DNA of 64,000 nt from Acidobacteriota bacterium (GTDB lineage Bacteria > Acidobacteriota > Terriglobia > Terriglobales > Acidobacteriaceae), in contig JANYDG010000006.1 of the NCBI GenBank assembly GCA_025359885.1, positions 34,349 to 98,348 of the forward strand, given 5' to 3'. The translations under genes were made by a program, and so were the position numbers. Each line of letters starts with the position of its first letter. Position 1 is the first letter of the stretch. The notes beneath the pieces are model-generated. The model made no database searches. It worked only from the letters and a program-made list of their open reading frames with translations, and was not told where the DNA came from. Positions 36,165 through 43,954 of the stretch are shown here, piece after piece.

Positions 36165-36300
36165 CAAATTTCGGGTGCCCGGTGTCCCGCCTCTGGGACA
36201 TGGAATTCAAAAATTCGGCACTTCCTCAAATCCGGGTGTCCCGCCCTCGCCATTGTGTTGTATTTGTGGCTAGGGTGGGAAGCCAGAAATCTCATCCCCT
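36165..36300. repeat. Degenerate GGTGTCCCGCC repeat fragments between trmH-like gene and rarA
   Basis: GGTGTCCCGCC occurs at about 36181-36191 and again at 36236-36246, each preceded by a CGGG-rich segment and 54 nt apart, followed by a TGGCTAGGGTGGGAAGCC stretch. It looks like remnants of a dispersed intergenic element. No gene or terminator is evident. Confidence 0.45.
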
Positions 36301-36314
36301 CACCGTAAAAAACG

Positions 36315-37718
36315 ATGACCCTCTTCGACACCGCCCCCACTCCCGAATCCACCGCCCGCCGCAACCGCTCAGCGCCACTGGCCGAACGCATGCGCCCCCG
36401 CAACCTCACCGAATACGCCGGCCAGGAGCACCTCATCGCCCCCGGTAAACCCCTCCGCGTCCAGATCGAACACGACGACCCCTCCTCCATGATCTTCTGG
36501 GGCCCGCCCGGCGTCGGCAAAACCTCCCTCGCCAAAATCATCGCCGCCACCACCGGCGCATCCTTCCTCGAATTTTCAGCCGTCCTCTCCGGCATCAAAG
36601 AAATCAAGCAGGTCATGGCCCAGAGCGAACAGGCATCACAAATGGGCTCCCGCACCATCCTCTTCGTCGACGAAATCCATCGCTTCAACAAGGCCCAGCA
36701 AGACGCCTTCCTCCCCTATGTTGAACGCGGCACCATCCGCCTCATAGGCGCAACGACGGAGAATCCGTCGTTCGAAGTCATCGGTGCCCTCCTCTCCCGG
36801 TGCCGTGTCTACGTCCTCCAAGCCCTCACCGAAGAAGAGATTGTCCAGCTCCTCGAGCGCGCCCTAGCCGACGCCGATCGAGGCCTCGGACCCCTCCACC
36901 TCACCGCCGACCCCGAAGCCCTCACCCTCATCGCCAGCCACTCCAGCGGAGACTGCCGCAACGCCTACAACGCCTTAGAAATTGCAGCCCAGCTCGCCAC
37001 CGACCGTGCCCAGCATGCAGAAGGGTACGGGCTTCAGCCCGTACATTCCGCCGCCCCCAGCGGAGGGGCTTCAGCCCTTGAGGCTGGTCACATCACCCGC
37101 GCCCTCGCTACCGAAGCCCTCCAACAGCGCGTCCTCATCTACGACAAATCCGGCGAAGAACACTACAACCTCGTCTCCGCCCTCCACAAATCCGTCCGCA
37201 ACTCTGACCCCGACGCCGCCCTCTACTGGCTCGGCCGCATGTTTGCCGCCGGTGAAGACCCCATGTACCTCGCCCGCCGGGTCATCCGCATGGCCGTCGA
37301 AGACATCGGCCTCGCCGCCCCCGAAGCCCTCAACCTCTGCCTGAGCGCCCGCCAGACCATGGAGTTCCTCGGCTCCCCCGAGGGCGATCTGGCTCTCGCC
37401 GAAGCCGTTGTCTACCTCGCCCTCGCCCCCAAATCCAACTCCGTCTACTTGGCCTACGGAGCCGTCCAGGCCGACATCGAAGCTATGCGCCAGGAACCCG
37501 TCCCACTCCACCTCCGCAACGCCCCCACCCGCCTCATGAAAGACCTCGACTACGGCAAAGGCTACGAATACGCCCACGACGAAGAAAACAAAGTCGCCAA
37601 CATGGACTGCCTCCCCCCATCCCTAACGGGCCGCCAATACTTCCAACCCACCCAGGAAGGCCGCGAAAAACAACTCGCCCAGCGCCTCGAAGAACTCCGC
37701 AAACTCCGTAAGCGCTAA
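36315..37718 (+). CDS. rarA: Replication-associated recombination protein A (MgsA/WRNIP1 family AAA ATPase)
   Basis: 467 residues. AAA core: Walker A GPPGVGKTS near 60, Walker B ILFVDEIHRFNKAQQD near 117, sensor IGATTENPSFEV near 148 and arginine finger LLSRCRVYVL. The C-terminal tetramerisation part has YDKSGEEHYNLVSALHKSVRNSDPDAALYWL. RarA acts at stalled replication forks. Residues about 235-258 (EGYGLQPVHSAAPSGGASALE) are encoded by an inserted dispersed repeat and are absent from the normal family, which runs here from helix NALEIAAQLA directly to the segment before YDKSGEEH. No ribosome site is obvious before ATG 36315. Confidence 0.95.
   Translation: MTLFDTAPTPESTARRNRSAPLAERMRPRNLTEYAGQEHLIAPGKPLRVQIEHDDPSSMIFWGPPGVGKTSLAKIIAATTGASFLEFSAVLSGIKEIKQVMAQSEQASQMGSRTILFVDEIHRFNKAQQDAFLPYVERGTIRLIGATTENPSFEVIGALLSRCRVYVLQALTEEEIVQLLERALADADRGLGPLHLTADPEALTLIASHSSGDCRNAYNALEIAAQLATDRAQHAEGYGLQPVHSAAPSGGASALEAGHITRALATEALQQRVLIYDKSGEEHYNLVSALHKSVRNSDPDAALYWLGRMFAAGEDPMYLARRVIRMAVEDIGLAAPEALNLCLSARQTMEFLGSPEGDLALAEAVVYLALAPKSNSVYLAYGAVQADIEAMRQEPVPLHLRNAPTRLMKDLDYGKGYEYAHDEENKVANMDCLPPSLTGRQYFQPTQEGREKQLAQRLEELRKLRKR
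37018..37087 (+). repeat. Palindromic GGGCTTCAGCCC element inserted in frame in rarA
   Basis: Two palindromic cores, GTACGGGCTTCAGCCCGTAC (37025-37044) and AGGGGCTTCAGCCCTTG (about 37064-37080), are separated by a GCC-rich spacer. The 25 nt at 37020-37044 are identical to 61779-61803 between ybaB and the metallo-hydrolase gene. The element keeps the rarA frame open. Confidence 0.85.
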
Positions 37719-37997
37719 GACCCCTCAGCAACCCCGCATCCAGCCCCAAAGGCGCACATCATACCAGCCTGGGGCAACCGGGGTCCCCAGCGACGGTTCT
37801 TCGTCGCTGGGGTTTAACGCCCCAGGAAGGGGCTTGTACGAGGTTGACCTGGACCATTGCCCCATGGTGGTATGAGTAGGCCCTTTGGGCCGAGGGCTAC
37901 ACATTGCTCCCACACTTGAGAGCGGTACGCCCTAAGGTGCTTTTGAAACACCCACGCTAAGCAACCACTGGCAATTTGCGAACGATCAGTCGAGTTA
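37719..37997. repeat. Intergenic repeats between convergent rarA and dsbD
   Basis: No gene is seen in 279 nt. CCCCAGCGACG (37785-37795) pairs perfectly with CGTCGCTGGGG (37802-37812), an 11-bp hairpin that may terminate both convergent transcripts. Further on, AACGCCCCAGGAAGGGGCTTG and GGCCCTTTGGGCC are short palindromes similar to the GGGCTTCAGCCC family. The region looks like stacked decayed copies of mini-elements. Confidence 0.6.
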
Positions 37998-40097
37998 TCA
38001 CTTCCCCGGCAGCTTCGCCAGCGCATCCACCACAATCCCCGGCGTAAGCACCTCGGGCAGCAGCGTAGGCTCCCCACTCCCCGCCGGATACAGCGCATAC
38101 GCCGGAACCCCACTCCGCCCCATCGACGTCAGCACCTGCGAAATCGCATCGTCATGCGAAGTCCAGTCCGCCTTGAGCAGCGCCACATTCGCCTTCTTGA
38201 ACGCTGCCCCAACCTCATCCGTCCGCAACGCAACTCGTTCATTGACCTGGCAGCTCAGGCACCAGCTAGCCGTAAAGTCCACAAACACCGGCCGCCCCGC
38301 CGCCCGATACTTATCGACAGCAGCCTGCGACCAGGGCTCCCACGCATTGCCAGCAGCCCCGGAGTTCCCAGCCTCAGCCGCCGCCACCGGCCCTGCCAAA
38401 GTGGTCACCCCATAAACCGCCAGCGCAATCGCCCCAACAATTACCAGGCCCGCCACCACCGCAGGCACCCGCTTCGCCGGCCAGCGCCCCAGCACCCACC
38501 CGGCAATCGCCAGCAGCAGGAACATCCCGAGCAGCGCCGCCACGCCCGTAGCCCCCCGCGTCTGCGCCAGCACCCACGCCAGCCAGATCACCGTAGCAAA
38601 AATCGGCACAGCCGTCGCCTGCTTCAGCACTTCCATCCACATCCCAGGCCGGGGCAGCAGCCGCGTCCAGGCCGGTTGCAGCGTCAGCGCAAGGTAAGGC
38701 GCAGCCAGACCAAGAGCGAGTGCGGTAAAAATCACAAACGTCACCAGCACACTCTGCGCCAGCGCATACCCAATTGCCGCCCCCATAAACGGAGCCGTGC
38801 ACGGCGTCGCCACCACCACCGCCAGCACCCCCGTAAAGAAGCTGCCCGCATACCCCTGCTTCTGCGCCAGCTCGCCACCTGCCGAAGTCAGCGTCAACCC
38901 AATCTCAAACTGCCCCGCCAGGCTCAGCCCCAGAAAGAACAGCAGCCCCGCCATCAGCGCCAAAAACACCGGCGATTGAAACTGAAATCCCCAGCCCAGC
39001 GTCGCCCCCGCCGCCCGCAATCCCAGCAGCGCCGCCACCAGCACCCAGAACGAAGCCACAATCCCCGCCGTATACACGAGGCCATGCCCCCGCTGCTTCG
39101 TCTTCTCCTCACCCGAAGACTGCACCAGCGAAAGCCCCTTGATGAACAGCACCGGAAACACACACGGCATCAAATTCAGAATGATTCCACCCAGAAAAGC
39201 CAGCCCCGCAGCCTTCAGCACATCCGCGGCATTCGTAGGCGCAGCAGCCGCAGCCACCGCCCCCGGCAGCGCCACAATCTCATAATTCCGCCCACCCGAA
39301 AGCTCAATCACCCCCGCCAGCTGCTTCGGAGCCCCGGCAAGATTGGGGTCCTTCTTCAACTCAAGCACCAGCCCGGTCGCCGTAGCCGTTACCGTCTGCA
39401 CCGCAGGATTGCTCAGGATGCTTTGCTCCGACGGAAACAACTGCGCCTCCGTCTCCCGCTGCCCCGTAGTCAGCGAAAGCTTGAAACCATCCGCCGTCGA
39501 AGCAAAAACAGCCTTGGCCGAAGCAGGCAACGGCTCCGGCAAACGCCGTAGCATACGCTTGAAGATCTCCGCATCTGCCCCGGGAAGCGGAACGTCTTTC
39601 AGAAGGTGATCGAAAGCGAGCGCCGATAGCTCCAGCTCCGCCTTTCCCGGAATGCATACCTCGCGGCAAACCAGCCAGCTCACCTTGGCATGCAGAACCA
39701 CATCCCCCGGCTTGAGTTCCTTCGCGGCATTCAACGAAATCGGAAACAGCGCCTCATCCTCGTAGCCAAAATCCATCAGCGGCCCATTCGGCAGCCGCTT
39801 TGGCGCGAGGAACTGCAGATCGCCCGCCGTGACGCCGTCCGTCAGCGTCCAGCGCACCCGCGGCGGCTCACCCGCGTCGCCAGCGTTCTTCCAATAAACA
39901 TGCCAACCCGGCTCCAGCTTGAAGTAGAGACCAGCCTGCGAGGGATACCCGGCTACCAATACACGCTGCGGCATCACCAGTTGCACATGCAAATGCAGCG
40001 CATCCGCCGACGAACCCGCTGTAGGCCCAACCGCAAAAGCCGCCACTCCTCCGAGGAGCGCGGCCACCAACACAGTCCAGTTCCGAAGCATTCGCAT
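37998..40097 (-). CDS. dsbD: Protein-disulfide reductase DsbD family (DsbD/ScsB-like)
   Basis: 699 residues from ATG 40097 (AGAAGG 5 nt upstream; the preceding GTG is too close to it). Signal peptide, then an N-terminal periplasmic domain with WLVCREVCIPGKAELELS, a central eight-helix membrane domain with the two redox cysteines in LNLMPCVFPVLF and VVATPCTAPFMGAA, and a C-terminal thioredoxin domain with FTASWCLSCQVNERVAL. It carries electrons from cytoplasmic thioredoxin to periplasmic thiol proteins such as those of cytochrome c maturation, which fits the c-type cytochrome at 13790. Confidence 0.93.
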   Translation of the reverse strand: MRMLRNWTVLVAALLGGVAAFAVGPTAGSSADALHLHVQLVMPQRVLVAGYPSQAGLYFKLEPGWHVYWKNAGDAGEPPRVRWTLTDGVTAGDLQFLAPKRLPNGPLMDFGYEDEALFPISLNAAKELKPGDVVLHAKVSWLVCREVCIPGKAELELSALAFDHLLKDVPLPGADAEIFKRMLRRLPEPLPASAKAVFASTADGFKLSLTTGQRETEAQLFPSEQSILSNPAVQTVTATATGLVLELKKDPNLAGAPKQLAGVIELSGGRNYEIVALPGAVAAAAAPTNAADVLKAAGLAFLGGIILNLMPCVFPVLFIKGLSLVQSSGEEKTKQRGHGLVYTAGIVASFWVLVAALLGLRAAGATLGWGFQFQSPVFLALMAGLLFFLGLSLAGQFEIGLTLTSAGGELAQKQGYAGSFFTGVLAVVVATPCTAPFMGAAIGYALAQSVLVTFVIFTALALGLAAPYLALTLQPAWTRLLPRPGMWMEVLKQATAVPIFATVIWLAWVLAQTRGATGVAALLGMFLLLAIAGWVLGRWPAKRVPAVVAGLVIVGAIALAVYGVTTLAGPVAAAEAGNSGAAGNAWEPWSQAAVDKYRAAGRPVFVDFTASWCLSCQVNERVALRTDEVGAAFKKANVALLKADWTSHDDAISQVLTSMGRSGVPAYALYPAGSGEPTLLPEVLTPGIVVDALAKLPGK

Positions 40098-40160
40098 CAC
40101 AGCCTTCTTGTCTCAATTCCGCAGCGGAAGCGTCAATCCGAGCTGCCCCCGCTAGCACCG

Positions 40161-40580
40161 CTAGCTTCTCGCCGCGTGTTCCCGAAAAATGCAGTCATTC
40201 TGAATCGCCTTGACCCCGGCCAGCTCGGCCCTGGCTACGGCCTCCTCGTGAATGACCTCGTCCTGCAGCCAGAGATACGGGATGCCTAGGCGAATCACGT
40301 CGTCTACGATAGTCGGCACCGCGTCCGAAGCGCGAAACACATCGACCATATCGATCTTCGCTGCCGCATTCGCCTCGTCGAGGGTCGCGTAGCAGGGCAC
40401 TTCCACCTCCGCCACTTTGACCGTCTTGAGCATCGGATTCACCGGCAACACGTGGTACCCGTTCTTGGCCAGGTACGCGGCAATGTTGTAGCTCGCACGC
40501 CACGGCTTGTCACTCATCCCCACCACGGCAATCGTCTTTGCCGTAGACAACATCTCGTCAATCAGTTCGCTTCGATTCAT
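40161..40580 (-). CDS. CoA-binding domain protein (YccU family)
   Basis: 139 residues of a Rossmann-like CoA-binding fold: TIAVVGMSDKPWRASYNIAAYL, GYHVLPVNP, DMVDVFRASDAVP and LWLQDEVIHEEAVARAELAG. The role is unclear; relatives are stand-alone CoA-binding subunits. It starts 3 nt after the prfB stop, so it is co-transcribed with it. Confidence 0.9.
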   Translation of the reverse strand: MNRSELIDEMLSTAKTIAVVGMSDKPWRASYNIAAYLAKNGYHVLPVNPMLKTVKVAEVEVPCYATLDEANAAAKIDMVDVFRASDAVPTIVDDVIRLGIPYLWLQDEVIHEEAVARAELAGVKAIQNDCIFREHAARS

Positions 40581-40583
40581 CCC

Positions 40584-41727
40584 TTACACATCTAAATCAT
40601 CCCCACCGTCTGATGCAACAGCAGTCCCCCGGCGCTTCATTAAAAGGAAGCCACGCAAAAACGGCTCAAGATACCCGTCCAGCACCTTGTCCACGTCGCC
40701 AACCTCCACCTTCGTCCGGTGGTCCTTGGCAATTCGATAAGGCTGCAGGACATACGACCGAATCTGCGACCCAAAATTGATCTCCAGCTTCGCGTCTTCA
40801 ATGTCCTTGGTAATCGCCTTCTTCTTCGCTAGTTCGTACTCATACAGGCGGCTGCGCAGCATCTTCATCGCCTTGTCGCGGTTCTTGATCTGCGAACGCT
40901 CATTCTGGCATGTCACCACAATATTCGTCGGCAGATGCGTCATTCGCACCGCTGAATCCGTCGTATTCACATGCTGCCCGCCCTTGCCACCTGAACGGTA
41001 CGTATCAATCCGCAAATCTTCCGTCCGGATATTGACCTCGATGGTGTCGTCAATCTCCGGCGAAACATACACGCTTGCAAACGAAGTATGCCTTCGTTTC
41101 GCCGAATCAAACGGCGAAATCCGCACGAGCCTGTGTACCCCCGACTCGCCTGCCAGCAACCCGAAGGCATTTTCACCCGTGACGGTGAATGTGGCCGACT
41201 TGATGCCCGCTTCGTCCCCGTCCTGCAGGTCGTTCATTTCCGTCTTGTAGCCCTCTTTTTCGGCCCAGCGCAGGTACATCCGCATCAGCATCTCGGCCCA
41301 GTCCTGGCTTTCCGTCCCGCCCGCCCCTGGATGCACGGTCACAATCGCATTCAGCAGGTCGGTTTCGCCTGAAAGCATCGTCTTCGCTTCAAGCGCCTCG
41401 CAGAACTCCCGCAGCGCGGCCATCTCCTTTTCCAGATCAGGCAGCACCTCTTCGGCGCCCTCCTTGGCTAGTTCAAAGTAGGCCTCAATATCGCCCAACC
41501 GACGCACCAGCGCCTCATCGTCGGCAATCAGCGACTCCACACGCTTGCGGTCACGCATCAGCGGCTGGCTCGCCGCCGGATTGGACCACAACGCCGGGTC
41601 TTCCAGCTTTTTACTGAGAATTTCTAGTTCGCGGTGCAGGCGGGCAGGGTCAAAGATACTCCCGCAGGTCGCGTACTGTATCGCGGAGGGGAGCGAAGGC
41701 AAACTCGAGATCGTTCAATGACGACAT
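40584..41727 (-). CDS. prfB: Peptide chain release factor 2 with programmed +1 frameshift
   Basis: Recognises UGA and UAA and triggers peptide release. Translation starts at ATG 41727 (MSSLNDLEFAFAPL), runs 25 codons to a UGA at 41652-41650 and must shift +1 at CTT TGA C to continue DPARLHRELEIL to 40584, about 380 residues in all. The shift site is classical: GGGAG TAT CTT TGA C, with an internal Shine-Dalgarno-like GGGAG three nt before CUU. Seen further on: the SPF stop-codon reader in VRISPFDSAKRR and the catalytic GGQ in GGKGGQHVNTT. Regulation: low RF2 favours the shift, giving autogenous control. Confidence 0.96.
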
Positions 41728-41765
41728 ATTCGCTTCTAAACCTTTTGACCTGACTTGGATTGAAA

Positions 41766-43475
41766 TTACATGGTCCCAAAGCTCGTCTTTACTCGACTTT
41801 TCGAAGCCATTTGCCCCAGCAAAGTCCTGAACGACCAGACACACAGACCTAAGCCAAGTATGGCACAAAGCCCAGCCATCCAGTCGCCATGCTCCGTATA
41901 GAAAGTTATCTCTGCGTTGAATCCGTACTGCGCCGCCAGCGCCCCAACCTGGTGCCGCGGAATGCTCTGCCGCACCACGCCATAGGGGTCAATCGCCACC
42001 GTCGCCCCGTTATTCGTCGCCCGCAGAATCCAGCGCCGGTTCTCGATCGCCCGCATTCGCGCCATGTTCAGATGCTGCCAGGGAGCGCTCGTGTCCCCGT
42101 ACCAGCCGTCGTCTGAAATATTCACCAACACCTCAGCCCCCAGCCGCGCAAACTGCCTGACCTCGTCCCCAAACACCGACTCGTAGCAGATGAACACCCC
42201 ATACCGATGTCCGCCAATCCTGAAAGTCTCCCGCTCCTTCCCCACTCCCAGGTCCGAAAGCCCCTGCGTCAATTGGTGCGCAAAAAACAGCAGCCGTCGA
42301 AACGGCACATACTCCCCAAACGGCACCAGGTGCATCTTGTCGTACCGCCCTACAAACTGCCCATCCACTGCCAGCACCGACGCCGAGTTGTACCACTGGT
42401 AATTTTGCGCCGCGTCCAAATTCATGCCAATATTGCCAACGATCATCGGAGCCTTATCCGCCTGCACGATCCCCGCCATCGCCGCTTGAAACTTCGGGTC
42501 CAGCCCCCGAAACGGTGCAGGCGACTCCGGCCACACAATCAAATCCGGGACGGCAGCCTTCATCTCGCACTTCACCTCGCCACCCGCCGCGTTTGTCTCA
42601 GGCATCCCCGCAGCAAAACTGCCGCAAGCCCTGCTCCCCAGTCGCTGAAACTGCGCAATTTGCCGGTCCCACTCCGTTCCAACCCAAACATCGTCCGCAA
42701 TCACATCCAGATTCGGCTGAATCAGCAAGGCAGTAGCGGTCGTTTTCGGCGAGTCGATATCCACGAATGAATGGGACGTCAGCGGTAAAACGATCCACAA
42801 AATCAGTAAAGCACCGATGCTGCTAAGCGGCTGGTTAGTTGGAAACCGCCCTCGCTTCTTGGCACAAATGATCAATAGCGCAGAGATCGCATTGATGGCC
42901 GAAATAACAAAACTGACCCCGCACACCCCGGTCCACGGCACCATCGCCATCAGCAATGGATTGTCGATTTGCGAATACCCCAGCTGATCCCACGGAAACT
43001 CCGGAATCCGCGCCAGAGCAAACTCCATCGCCGTCCAAAGCACCGGAATCGCCACAAACCCCAGCCACGCAGATTTCCTGCCAAACGTCGCCCGCCGCAC
43101 CAGCCCCATCGCCAGAGCAAACACTCCAAACCAGAATCCCAGAAACAGGCTGAAGAGCAGCAGGCACACCGCCGCCATCCCCGCGCCCATGTTCCCGTAG
43201 GTGTGCATCGTGTTGTAGACCCAGTAGCAGTTCGCCCCAAACCACAGCGCCCCGGTCAGCCAGCCCGCCGCAAAAGACCACGCCAGCGTCCATCGAATCC
43301 CCCGCTCAGGCCAAAGCAACGGTAGCCGCAGCAACCCCACCAGCAACGGCACCAACGCAAACCACGCAAACACCGCCCGCCACGCCGGCAGGGGCCCCGC
43401 CAGCGGAAACGGAAAATCCAGCAGCACCGCCGTCAATCCGCCCGCCCCCAGCAATTTCCACGGAATCCTACGCAT
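41766..43475 (-). CDS. lnt: Apolipoprotein N-acyltransferase
   Basis: Adds the third acyl chain to lipoproteins in the inner membrane. 569 residues from ATG 43475 (MRRIPWKLLGAGG). About seven membrane helices are followed by a nitrilase-like periplasmic domain with the catalytic Glu in WPESPAPFR, Lys in YDKMHLVPFGEYVPF and Cys in FICYESVFGDEV. Lipoproteins of this window (29986, 50514) would be its substrates. It is transcribed toward prfB with 38 nt between. Confidence 0.93.
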   Translation of the reverse strand: MRRIPWKLLGAGGLTAVLLDFPFPLAGPLPAWRAVFAWFALVPLLVGLLRLPLLWPERGIRWTLAWSFAAGWLTGALWFGANCYWVYNTMHTYGNMGAGMAAVCLLLFSLFLGFWFGVFALAMGLVRRATFGRKSAWLGFVAIPVLWTAMEFALARIPEFPWDQLGYSQIDNPLLMAMVPWTGVCGVSFVISAINAISALLIICAKKRGRFPTNQPLSSIGALLILWIVLPLTSHSFVDIDSPKTTATALLIQPNLDVIADDVWVGTEWDRQIAQFQRLGSRACGSFAAGMPETNAAGGEVKCEMKAAVPDLIVWPESPAPFRGLDPKFQAAMAGIVQADKAPMIVGNIGMNLDAAQNYQWYNSASVLAVDGQFVGRYDKMHLVPFGEYVPFRRLLFFAHQLTQGLSDLGVGKERETFRIGGHRYGVFICYESVFGDEVRQFARLGAEVLVNISDDGWYGDTSAPWQHLNMARMRAIENRRWILRATNNGATVAIDPYGVVRQSIPRHQVGALAAQYGFNAEITFYTEHGDWMAGLCAILGLGLCVWSFRTLLGQMASKSRVKTSFGTM

Positions 43476-43601
43476 GGGCCTGAGTCTAGCAGAGCCCATG
43501 CAACTGCTTGCCCCGGCAATTTGCCGGAAATCCAGCAAGGCGACCACCATTCTGCTGCAAATCCAACACAATTCGCGGTGGAAACCCTTTTAAAACAGGC
43601 A

Positions 43602-43607
43602 TACAAT
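43602..43607 (+). promoter_or_regulatory. Possible -10 of a leaderless promoter for the 41-residue gene
   Basis: TACAAT lies only 7 nt before the ATG at 43615, so transcription would begin at or next to the start codon. No good -35 is seen and no ribosome site precedes the ATG, both consistent with a leaderless mRNA, but this is inference from spacing. Confidence 0.3.
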
Positions 43608-43614
43608 CAAGTTC

Positions 43615-43740
43615 ATGTTCCTCGGCCTTCTAGCAATGCACATTCTTGAAGTCATGTTCTTCGTCGGCATGGCAGGCTCCTCCATCGTCGTTGTCATCAG
43701 CTTCATCGAAGACGCTCAAGAGCTTTTCGGCGAAGACTAG
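43615..43740 (+). CDS. 41-residue hydrophobic membrane peptide
   Basis: The ATG at 43615 opens a 41-codon frame ending TAG 43740: MFLGLLAMHILEVMFFVGM at the N-terminus, a second hydrophobic stretch GSSIVVVISFI, and the acidic tail EDAQELFGED. It looks like a single-span small membrane protein, periplasm-in or reverse. It lies alone on the plus strand between lnt (divergent) and the large permease (214 nt downstream). I do not know the family; composition and clean stop support a real gene. Confidence 0.55.
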   Translation: MFLGLLAMHILEVMFFVGMAGSSIVVVISFIEDAQELFGED

Positions 43741-43827
43741 ACATCGCTCCTCGCAGACCGTTCGACGCATTCGATTCCAAAAGCACTCAAATAGTTGATC
43801 GAACTCCTCCCCGTCTCCAACTTTTGA

Positions 43828-43856
43828 TTGACGCGATGCCCGATGCGGCTTACACT
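43828..43856 (+). promoter_or_regulatory. Sigma-70-like promoter before the 790-residue permease
   Basis: TTGACG (43828-43833) and TACACT (43851-43856) are separated by exactly 17 nt. The implied leader to ATG 43955 is about 90 nt. Confidence 0.55.
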
Positions 43857-43954
43857 CACCGCTGGGCGTTCCCGCGTTTACGCCTTCTTTACGAACTCCA
43901 AACGATTCTCACATGGAACTCTGAAATAAGGCCTGGTCGGCCGCCCTCATACAC

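Noticed and set aside
38154..39551. 465-codon Arg/His/Gln-rich frame opposite dsbD
   Set aside because: Composition is typical of a shadow frame; dsbD on the other strand has all expected motifs.
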